Shown: piece by piece, positions 26,325 through 33,355 of the stretch | How positions within the stretch are numbered: position 1 is the first letter of the stretch | How the letters are laid out: every line of letters begins with the position of its first letter | Origin: Natronosalvus amylolyticus | Lineage (GTDB): Archaea > Halobacteriota > Halobacteria > Halobacteriales > Natrialbaceae | Direction: 5' to 3' | Length of the DNA: 64,000 nucleotides | NCBI RefSeq assembly: GCF_024298845.1 | Contig: NZ_CP101156.1 | Location: 1,612,001 to 1,676,000 of the forward strand | The notes under the pieces: model-generated | The model's input: the letters and a program-made list of their open reading frames with translations, nothing else | What the model was told of the DNA's origin: nothing | The model's database searches: none | Program-made: the position numbers and the translations under genes

Positions 26325-27241
26325 GCCCGCACCTCCTGCTCTTCGATCGTGTACTGCACGAACAGGTCCTCGAGCGAGGATTCGTCGACACTGAAATCGG
26401 CAATGGTGGCTCCCGCGGAATCGAGGGTTTGCAGCACGTCGTACTTCGAGCCACCGAACAGCGTCACCACGACCTGCCCGCCCTCGTAAACGGCGTTGGT
26501 GACGCCCTCGCAGTCGGCCACCGTCGCCAGCATCTCCTCGTCCACGTCGGCTGCCGAAATCCACATCGTCGTGGCCGTCTCGGTGGCATCTCGCAAGCCG
26601 TCGACGGTATCGACCGCGACCAGTTGCCCGCGATTGATGATGGCCACCCGGTCACAGATGGCTTCGACCTGTTCCATGATGTGACTCGAGAAGAAGACGG
26701 TCGTGCCACGGTCGTTTTCCCTCCGGATAATATCGCGCATCTCACGAGCACCGTTGGGGTCGAGTCCCGTGGACGGTTCGTCCAGCACGAGCAGGTCCGG
26801 GTCGCCCACGAGCGCCATCGCGAGGACGAGTCGCTGGGTCATCCCCTTCGAGTAGCCACCTGCCTTCCGGTCGGCAGCCTCGAGAATGCCGACACGCTCG
26901 AGCAAGGCGTCGATATCCTGGTCGACCGCCTTCGATTCCAACACGAACTCGATGTGCTGACGGCCGGTGAGTCGGTCGTAGACGTGGTAGCCATCGGGCA
27001 ACACGCCGGTTCGTTGTCGCACGGCGAGGCTCTCGGCCTGTGCGTCGTGGCCGAGTACGGTCGCGCTACCAGCCGTCGGACGCGTGAAATCGAGCAAGAT
27101 ATCGATGGTCGTCGATTTCCCGGCCCCGTTCGGTCCCAGGAAGCCGAATATTTCGCCCTCCTCGATCGTAAGGTCCAAGTCGTCGACCGCCACGACGTCG
27201 CCGAAGTGCTTCGTCAATCCCTCGAGTTCTATCGCAGCCAT
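26321..27241 (-). CDS. ABC transporter ATP-binding protein
   Basis: 306 residues with Walker A GPNGAGKST (about 38-46), signature YSKGMTQR (a variant of LSGGQ), Walker B LLVLDEPSTGLDPNG, and a C-terminal regulatory extension. Partner of the overlapping ABC-2 permease. Start MAAIELEGLTKHFG. A TATA-like AATAACAATATTTTT (about 27327-27341) and a 7-bp dyad at 27362-27379 lie upstream. Confidence 0.93.
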   Translation of the reverse strand: MAAIELEGLTKHFGDVVAVDDLDLTIEEGEIFGFLGPNGAGKSTTIDILLDFTRPTAGSATVLGHDAQAESLAVRQRTGVLPDGYHVYDRLTGRQHIEFVLESKAVDQDIDALLERVGILEAADRKAGGYSKGMTQRLVLAMALVGDPDLLVLDEPSTGLDPNGAREMRDIIRRENDRGTTVFFSSHIMEQVEAICDRVAIINRGQLVAVDTVDGLRDATETATTMWISAADVDEEMLATVADCEGVTNAVYEGGQVVVTLFGGSKYDVLQTLDSAGATIADFSVDESSLEDLFVQYTIEEQEVRA

Positions 27242-27562
27242 GTTAACTACCCTCCGCCGAATACCGTCTTCGGATACAACGCGCACTGTTGTTCATGTCA
27301 TCCCTCTCGTCTGGCGCCCTCAAAAATATTGTTATTGGTGCGACATATTGGCAGTGAGACTACTCAAAATTGTTTGAGTGAAACAGTTGTACAAACGAGA
27401 GACGTGTGTCAGCAGTAGGGGTAATTGAAACCTCGAGAGGCATGCACGTGACTCACGCTGTGGAACTGTAGAACTATCTCGCCATCGTACGGTTAGTGTG
27501 TCGTGGGACTACCCTGTCGACGTACGGTTAGTGTGTCGTGGGACTACCCTGTCGACGTACGG
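27242..27562. other. Regulatory spacer upstream of the ABC operon
   Basis: No gene. From right to left it holds 35-bp tandem repeats that run into the 3' end of the regulator gene (27486-27609), a dyad (27362-27379) and an AT-rich TATA zone (about 27325-27345) serving the leftward ABC operon. Confidence 0.6.
27362..27379. promoter_or_regulatory. Operator-like dyad upstream of the ABC operon
   Basis: ACTCAAA-ATTG-TTTGAGT, a perfect 7-bp inverted repeat with a 4-bp spacer. It lies about 20-35 bp upstream of the presumed TATA zone, where archaeal activators commonly bind. The adjacent winged-helix protein is an obvious candidate ligand, by position only. Confidence 0.45.
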
Positions 27563-27609
27563 TTAGTATGTCGTGGAATTTCCTCGCCGTCGTACGGTTA
27601 GTGTGTCGT
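27486..27609. repeat. 35-bp tandem repeat, four copies, overlapping the end of the regulator gene
   Basis: CGTACGGTTAGTGTGTCGT recurs at 27486, 27521, 27556 (one base changed) and 27591, an exact 35-bp period. The first two units also share GGGACTACCCTGTCGA; the third diverges after TCGTGGA. The last copy encodes the DDTLTVR segment near the regulator C-terminus, and the third copy supplies its stop codon. Confidence 0.85.
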
Positions 27610-28468
27610 CCACCTCGAGACGGACTTGCTCCCCGTTTACGTCGATTTCGAAAACGACCTCGAGTGGTGAGCGTGATCGAATCTCTGTCGTCCAGTCGTC
27701 ACCGGTAAAGTACCCGAGGAGTTCCCAGAGCGGTGTCTCGAGGAGCGTGATACCTCGGTTGCGACGCAGCGTGGCGATTTCTGGATGAAACGTGGCCAGC
27801 ATTTCGACGGGGAAGTGAACGACCATCCGGCACTGCTGGCAGGTGCTCGACAGCGTATGAAAAGCCATATCGTCCGTTTCCCGTGTGTCGACGTCGATAT
27901 CGATGGGGCCGTAACACTCCGGGCAAACCCCACCCTTAACCGAGATAGCGGCACTCCAGAGACGTGTGCCGAAACTGGCAACGATTTCGGCAGGCGATCG
28001 GCCCGAAGCCTGGCTTCGTGGGAACGCATCTGCCAACAGCGTCGAGTCACAGGCCGAACAACGGATAATGAATCGTTCGTCCCTCGAGTCCGCGACGAGC
28101 GCGGATTCACGACAGAACGGACACGTGCCATCGACCTCGACCGTTTCGAACGACGGCGTGCTCTCGTACAGTCCTGACCGAACCGTGCGAACGATTTTTT
28201 CGCCGGCGTAAGTGAGCCGATAGCCCTCCGACGTTTCCGCGACGAACGTTCCGACGAGCTGTGTGAGGTGATACGAAAACTGCGAGGTACTCTCCACGTC
28301 GCTTCGCTCGTACAGTTCGGTAAACGACAGCGTGTGTCCCTGTCGTTTGAGTTCCCACTCCTGCTCAGCCAGCGTGAACAGTATCTCGAGTCGACAATCG
28401 TTTCCCAGCGTCCGAATCGCGTCGCTCACCGCCGGGTCGATCTGCTCTCCACTCTCGCTCGAGTCCAT
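27563..28468 (-). CDS. Winged-helix regulator with zinc ribbons (ArsR-like)
   Basis: 301 residues. The N-terminal HTH (about 12-85; VSDAIRTLGNDCRLEILFTL, then SQFSYHLTQLVGTFV) is ArsR-like. Two Cys-rich modules follow: CPFCRES with CSAC (about 105-135) and CPECYG with CQQC (about 165-205), each able to hold zinc. This is a common haloarchaeal regulator layout; the ligand is unknown. Start MDSSESGEQ at 28468. The C-terminus is written by the tandem repeat: the last residues VRRRGNSTTY arise from a repeat junction, so the tail may be newly formed. It lies upstream of the ABC operon on the same strand. Confidence 0.85.
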   Translation of the reverse strand: MDSSESGEQIDPAVSDAIRTLGNDCRLEILFTLAEQEWELKRQGHTLSFTELYERSDVESTSQFSYHLTQLVGTFVAETSEGYRLTYAGEKIVRTVRSGLYESTPSFETVEVDGTCPFCRESALVADSRDERFIIRCSACDSTLLADAFPRSQASGRSPAEIVASFGTRLWSAAISVKGGVCPECYGPIDIDVDTRETDDMAFHTLSSTCQQCRMVVHFPVEMLATFHPEIATLRRNRGITLLETPLWELLGYFTGDDWTTEIRSRSPLEVVFEIDVNGEQVRLEVDDTLTVRRRGNSTTY

Positions 28469-28558
28469 GCACGAGCGTTCGCACCCAGCACCGATACATC
28501 CACCCGTTCGGACGACCCTCGTCGATACCCTTTTGGGCTCGCTCTGAAACAACTGCAC

Positions 28559-28672
28559 ATGACTCTGCACCAGCGACTCGAGGACCCACAGGTGCTCGAG
28601 CCCGCACGGACACACACGACGGTCTCTCACCGAACGGACGCGTACAACGATGTGGACACAGTGGAGGGGTGA
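28559..28672 (+). CDS. Possible 37-codon leader ORF upstream of mutL
   Basis: Runs MTLHQRLEDP to DVDTVEG and stops 3 nt before the mutL ATG, so that the mutL Shine-Dalgarno (GGAGGGGTGA) lies in its last codons. Such an arrangement would couple mutL translation to it. No homology is known; composition is acceptable but not decisive. Confidence 0.3.
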   Translation: MTLHQRLEDPQVLEPARTHTTVSHRTDAYNDVDTVEG

Positions 28673-28675
28673 GCC

Positions 28676-30925
28676 ATGACGGAGACACCGAGCGACGGGA
28701 CGGATGACGGTGGCGGACCAGGCGGGACCAGGATTCATCAGCTCGACGAGAACACCGTCGCCCGTATCGCCGCCGGCGAGGTCGTCGAGCGGCCAGCCAG
28801 CGCCGTCAAAGAACTGCTCGAGAACAGCCTCGATGCGGGTGCATCACGCGTCGAAGTCGCCGTCGAAGCCGGCGGCACCGACTCGATTCGCGTGACCGAC
28901 GACGGTCACGGTATGACCGAAGCCGACCTCAGAGCCGCCGTGCGCCAGCACACGACCAGCAAAATCACCGACCTCGAGGACCTCGAATCGGGGGTTGAAA
29001 CCCTCGGCTTCCGCGGGGAGGCGCTGCACACGATCGGTTCGGTGTCGAAGCTCACGATTCGAAGCCGACTGCGAGCCGACCGCGTCGACGGCGAGCCACC
29101 GACCGGAACCGAACTCGTCTACGAGGGTGGCGAGGTGATGTCGGTGAACCCGACCGGCTGTCCCGAGGGGACGGCGGTCGAGGTAACGGACCTGTTTTAC
29201 AACACGCCCGCTCGACGAAAGTTTCTCAAGACGACCGCCACTGAGTTCGCTCACGTCAACCGAATCGTCACCCGGTACGCACTGGCCAACCCCGACGTCG
29301 CCGTCTCGCTCAGTCACGACGGCCGCGAAGTGTTCGCCACGACGGGACAGGGCGACCTGCTCGCCGCGATACTCGCCGTCTACGGACGGGACGTCGCCCA
29401 GTCGATGATAGCAGTCGACGCGGACGAAGACCTCCCGGTCGGCCCCCTCGAGTCCATCTCCGGAACGGTATCACACCCCGAGACCAACCGCTCGAGCCGC
29501 GAGTACCTCGCGACGTACGTCAACGGACGGGCCGTCACCTCGAGCGCCATCCGTGAAGGCATCATGGACGCCTACGGCGGGCAACTCGGCGGGAGTCGGT
29601 ACCCCTTCGTCGTCCTGTTCCTCGAGGTTCCCGGCGACGCCGTCGACGTGAACGTCCACCCGCGAAAGCGCGAGGTACGCTTCGACGACGACGATGCCGT
29701 CCGACGGGCGGTCCAGTCGGCCGTCGAAGACGCCCTGCTCGAGCACGGTTTGCTCCGATCGCGGGCACCGCGGGGCCGCTCTGCACCCGACGAAACCGAC
29801 ATCCAGCCGGACCGCCAGACCGCCCTCGAGACGAGCGCGGACAGTGCTGCCGAATCTTCAATCTCGAGTGCTGAACCCAAACGCTCAGGTGCCGAATCTT
29901 CGCCCTCGAGTACCGAATCCGAACCCCCGAGTGCGAAATCGAGTCCGGAGACGACCACCGAGACGGATACCAGCTCGGCGGGAGCAGGGACAACACCGTC
30001 GGACTCGAGTACAACACCGTCGGATTCGGGTACAACCACTTCGGACTCGAGTGTGTCTGGTTCAAAAGCGAGTTCAGCCACTTCCGACTCGAGCACCCCT
30101 GATCGCAATTTGCACGAGCGATGGGCAGGAGGTGACGAGGCCGGCACCACGTCGGAGAAACCGGTCGAAACCACCGATTCGGAAGCGATCGACGAAACCA
30201 CACCCTCGAGCGACATCGCCGGCGGTCCCGACGTCACAGCCGACCGGAAGTTCACCGGGGAGGAGACACAGCAGACGCTTTCGGGCGACACGGCAACCGG
30301 CGAGGAAACCGCCTACGAGAACCTACCACCGTTGCGCATACTCGGCCAACTCTCGGAGACCTACCTCGTCTGTGAGAGCCCGGACGGACTCGTCCTGATC
30401 GACCAGCACGCCGCCGACGAGCGAGTCAACTACGAACGACTGCAGCGGGCGTTCGACGATGACCCGACCGCACAGGCACTCGCTTCGCCCGTCGAACTCG
30501 AGTTGACGGCCATCGAAGCCGAAGCGTTCGAAACCTATCGGGACGCGCTCTCGAGACTCGGTTTTTACGCCGATCGGACCGACGACCGAACGGTTGCCGT
30601 CACGACCGTTCCGGCCGTCCTCGAAAAGACGCTCGAGCCGACCCAGCTTCGAGACGTGCTGGCCTCGTTCGTCTCGGGCGACCACGACGCGGGCGCGGAA
30701 ACGGTCGACGCGCTGGCCGACGCCTTCCTCGGCGACCTGGCGTGTTACCCCTCGATTACGGGCAACACCTCACTGACCGAGGGGTCGATGGTCGACCTGC
30801 TTGCGGCGCTCGACGAGTGCACCAACCCCTACGCGTGCCCGCACGGCCGACCCGTGATTATCCAGTTCGATTACGGCGACCTCGAGGACCGGTTCGAGCG
30901 GGATTATCCGGGCCACGGCGGGTGA
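28676..30925 (+). CDS. mutL: DNA mismatch repair protein MutL
   Basis: 749 residues. The GHKL ATPase domain has ELLENSLDAGA (about 46-56), DDGHGM (about 76-81) and TLGFRGEAL. A Ser/Thr/Glu-rich linker of roughly 180 residues (about 360-540) separates it from the C-terminal domain, which carries the endonuclease motif DQHA-x2-E-x4-E as DQHAADERVNYE near residue 576, and ACPHGRP near the end. The protein should therefore nick DNA, as expected in organisms without MutH. A strong Shine-Dalgarno precedes the ATG, unlike most leaderless genes nearby. Partner of the upstream MutS. Confidence 0.96.
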   Translation: MTETPSDGTDDGGGPGGTRIHQLDENTVARIAAGEVVERPASAVKELLENSLDAGASRVEVAVEAGGTDSIRVTDDGHGMTEADLRAAVRQHTTSKITDLEDLESGVETLGFRGEALHTIGSVSKLTIRSRLRADRVDGEPPTGTELVYEGGEVMSVNPTGCPEGTAVEVTDLFYNTPARRKFLKTTATEFAHVNRIVTRYALANPDVAVSLSHDGREVFATTGQGDLLAAILAVYGRDVAQSMIAVDADEDLPVGPLESISGTVSHPETNRSSREYLATYVNGRAVTSSAIREGIMDAYGGQLGGSRYPFVVLFLEVPGDAVDVNVHPRKREVRFDDDDAVRRAVQSAVEDALLEHGLLRSRAPRGRSAPDETDIQPDRQTALETSADSAAESSISSAEPKRSGAESSPSSTESEPPSAKSSPETTTETDTSSAGAGTTPSDSSTTPSDSGTTTSDSSVSGSKASSATSDSSTPDRNLHERWAGGDEAGTTSEKPVETTDSEAIDETTPSSDIAGGPDVTADRKFTGEETQQTLSGDTATGEETAYENLPPLRILGQLSETYLVCESPDGLVLIDQHAADERVNYERLQRAFDDDPTAQALASPVELELTAIEAEAFETYRDALSRLGFYADRTDDRTVAVTTVPAVLEKTLEPTQLRDVLASFVSGDHDAGAETVDALADAFLGDLACYPSITGNTSLTEGSMVDLLAALDECTNPYACPHGRPVIIQFDYGDLEDRFERDYPGHGG

Positions 30926-31067
30926 TGACGGCAGCTGAACACTCGAGATAATAGCTCGTGTGTGAACGAATTGTACACTCTCAAACGGGAACGAAATCAG
31001 CGACCTCGGGTGTGAACGGAACGCATTCCACAACAAGGATTTTCCCGTCCGATAGCGACGATTCGAT

Positions 31068-32186
31068 ATGCACACCCTCGATGGCAGCGATGCTGGCGGT
31101 CAGTTTCTTCGCCGGGCGCTCACGCTTTCGGCACTGGAGAACGAGCCAGTCCGTCTCGAGCACATCCGCGGTGACCGACCGACGCCGGGTCTCGCAAACC
31201 AGCATCTGGCTGCCGTCGAGACGATGGCCGACGTCTGTGACGCCGACGTCACGGGTGCGGAACTCGAGTCACAGACGGTCGAGTTCGATCCGTCCACAGC
31301 GAGCGGAATTTCGGGCGGCGAGTACCACGTCAGCGTCGGCACGGCCGGCAGTCTCACCCTCCTGTTCGATACCCTCTTGTCCCTCGCGGCGCGACTCGAG
31401 GCCCCACTGGCAGTCACCGCGACCGGTGGCACCGACGTGAAGTGGTCACCGTCGGTCGATTACTTTCGACGGGTCAAACTCCCGCTGTTGCGACGCCACG
31501 GTCTGCAGGCCGCCCTCGAGGTCGAACGAAGAGGGTTCTATCCCGCCGGTGGGGGTCGCCTTCGGCTGCAGGTGGCTCCCTCGACGTTCCAGCCACTGTC
31601 CCTCGAGCGACGGGGACCGCTGACGGGAATTGCCGTCTTCTCGACGGAAGCCGATTCGCTGGCCGATGCGAACGTCGCCGAACGACAGGCCGGGGGTGCG
31701 CTCGAGCGGTTGCAGCTTTCCTCGAGATGGAGTGAAGAAGACGGGAACGGCGACGACACCGTCCCGATTCGCGAGCGTGTCGAAACCACAGCCCAGACCA
31801 GATGTCCGGGCTCAGTGATCGTGATCGCCCTCGAGTTTGCCGTCGGTTCAGCCGCCGAAAAATCGAGTTCGACGACCGAACACTTCTGGCCACTCGCCGG
31901 GGCGTCAGCACTTGGAGAACCGGGCAAGCCGGCAGAACGCGTGGGTGAAGAAGCCGCAGACGAAGCCCTCGAGTTACTCGAGACACCAGGAACGGTCGAT
32001 CGGTACCTCGGAGACCAGTTACTCGAGCACCTGGCCATCGGGGGCGGCCAGCTCCGGATACCGGACCCAACGGCACACGTCGAAACCAGCCTTCGATTGC
32101 TCGAGACGTTTGACTACACTATTGATAGTAAAGAGATAGATGATGGTTCGGTCCACCTGGACGCTGCAGGTACTCCCTTTCGTTGA
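31068..32186 (+). CDS. rtcA: RNA 3'-terminal phosphate cyclase RtcA
   Basis: 372 residues. Converts RNA 3'-phosphates to 2',3'-cyclic phosphates with ATP. The N-terminal GGQFLRRALTLSAL, the RPTPGLANQHL segment, the GTAGSLTLLFDTLL segment and the GFYPAGGGR segment define the family. The C-terminus (about 300-345; GEEAADEALELL and DQLLEHLAIGGG) includes the region that in RtcA holds the adenylated His; the equivalent residue appears to be the His in QLLEHL. Leaderless, with GGATTTT about 27 bp upstream. No RtcB gene nearby. Confidence 0.93.
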   Translation: MHTLDGSDAGGQFLRRALTLSALENEPVRLEHIRGDRPTPGLANQHLAAVETMADVCDADVTGAELESQTVEFDPSTASGISGGEYHVSVGTAGSLTLLFDTLLSLAARLEAPLAVTATGGTDVKWSPSVDYFRRVKLPLLRRHGLQAALEVERRGFYPAGGGRLRLQVAPSTFQPLSLERRGPLTGIAVFSTEADSLADANVAERQAGGALERLQLSSRWSEEDGNGDDTVPIRERVETTAQTRCPGSVIVIALEFAVGSAAEKSSSTTEHFWPLAGASALGEPGKPAERVGEEAADEALELLETPGTVDRYLGDQLLEHLAIGGGQLRIPDPTAHVETSLRLLETFDYTIDSKEIDDGSVHLDAAGTPFR

Positions 32187-32323
32187 CCCCGACCCCGTGC
32201 TGAGTAGCGGTCAGGTATTTTCCCGAGGATACAACCGCTCCCGTCGCCACCGGCGGCGTACCCAGGCTCGAGCCTCCCTCCGGGAACCGCCACAAGAATT
32301 GCCACCATTGACCGACCGCCACA

Positions 32324-32332
32324 ACTTATACT
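32324..32332 (+). promoter_or_regulatory. TATA element of the leader ORF/kdgK transcript
   Basis: ACTTATACT, centred about 27 bp before the ATG of the 16-codon leader ORF at 32355. The transcript should start at that ATG rather than at kdgK. Confidence 0.5.
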
Positions 32333-32354
32333 GCACCCCTTCGTTGGCACACAC

Positions 32355-32405
32355 ATGACCGAAACACAGGGAACCGATCGAACGGCCCAGGAGGACAGTG
32401 CGTGA
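32355..32405 (+). CDS. 16-residue leader peptide overlapping kdgK
   Basis: [16 protein letters not shown], whose stop TGA overlaps the GTG start of kdgK as GTGA. The ATG sits where leaderless transcription is expected, and the kdgK Shine-Dalgarno GGAGG lies inside this ORF. Leaderless initiation here followed by re-initiation at kdgK is the simplest reading. Confidence 0.45.
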   Translation: MTETQGTDRTAQEDSA

Positions 32406-33355
32406 GCGATCTCGTCACCTTCGGCGAGACGATGCTCAGGCTCTCGCCGCCCGGACACGAACGCCTCGAGACCGCCTCCGAACTCGAAGTGCGTGCAGCG
32501 GGCGCTGAAAGCAACGTCGCCGTCGCCGCCGAACGCCTCGGAGCCGTCTCGACGTGGACCTCGAAGCTCCCGGACTCACCGCTCGGCCGACGCGTCGTCG
32601 GCGAACTCGAGCAGTACGGCATCGACACGGACATCGTCTGGAGTGACGAAGGCCGACAGGGGACGTACTACCTCGAGCACGGTGGCAAACCGCGGGGGAC
32701 GAACGTCGTGTACGACCGTTCTAACGCGGCGATTACGACCGCCGAACCACAGGAGTTCGACATCGATCTCATCCAGAACGCACGCGTGTTTTTCACCTCC
32801 GGCATCACGCCGGCGCTCTCGCCAACGCTGCGGGAGACGACTGCCCAGATGCTCAAAGCGGCCCGACAGGGTGATACAACGACGGCGTTCGACCTCAACT
32901 ACCGTCGGAAACTCTGGACGCCAGAAGAGGCTCGAAAGACACTCACGAAACTGTTCCCCGGTATCGACATTCTCGTCATCGCCGCTCGAGACGCCCGAAC
33001 CGTCCTCGGCTACGAGGGCGACCCACGACAGTTGGCTCACAAACTCGGTTCGAAGTTCGACTTCCGAACGGTCGTCGTCACGCGCGGCGACCAGGGCGCA
33101 CTCGCCTGGCACGATAACGTCGTCCACGACCACGGCGCCTACGAGACCGAAACCGTCGACCCCATCGGTACCGGCGACGCCTTCACCGGTGCGTTCATCG
33201 CCCGACGACTCTCTGGCAACGACGTGGGACGCGCACTCGAGTACGCCGCTGCGACCGCGGCACTCAAGCGGACTATTCCCGGTGACGTCGCCCTCGTCAC
33301 CAAAGAAGAGGTCGACGCCGTCGTCTCAGAAGACACCGAGTCGATATCGCGCTGA
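32402..33355 (+). CDS. kdgK: 2-keto-3-deoxygluconate kinase (PfkB family)
   Basis: 317 residues. Phosphorylates KDG (and probably KDGal) to KDPG in the semi-phosphorylative Entner-Doudoroff pathway used by haloarchaea for glucose. PfkB features: [13 protein letters not shown] at the N-terminus, the [13 protein letters not shown] segment, and the anion hole/catalytic [12 protein letters not shown] with Asp near residue 257. GTG start overlapping a leader ORF. The stop directly abuts the stop of the convergent 775-aa gene (TGATCA), with no intergenic base. A diverged copy of its last 32 codons occurs at 60976-61074. Confidence 0.92.
   Translation: MSDLVTFGETMLRLSPPGHERLETASELEVRAAGAESNVAVAAERLGAVSTWTSKLPDSPLGRRVVGELEQYGIDTDIVWSDEGRQGTYYLEHGGKPRGTNVVYDRSNAAITTAEPQEFDIDLIQNARVFFTSGITPALSPTLRETTAQMLKAARQGDTTTAFDLNYRRKLWTPEEARKTLTKLFPGIDILVIAARDARTVLGYEGDPRQLAHKLGSKFDFRTVVVTRGDQGALAWHDNVVHDHGAYETETVDPIGTGDAFTGAFIARRLSGNDVGRALEYAAATAALKRTIPGDVALVTKEEVDAVVSEDTESISR

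Noticed and set aside
29990-30080. Tandem repeats in the mutL linker as a separate element
   Set aside because: They are Ser/Thr/Asp codons of the flexible linker and stay in frame.
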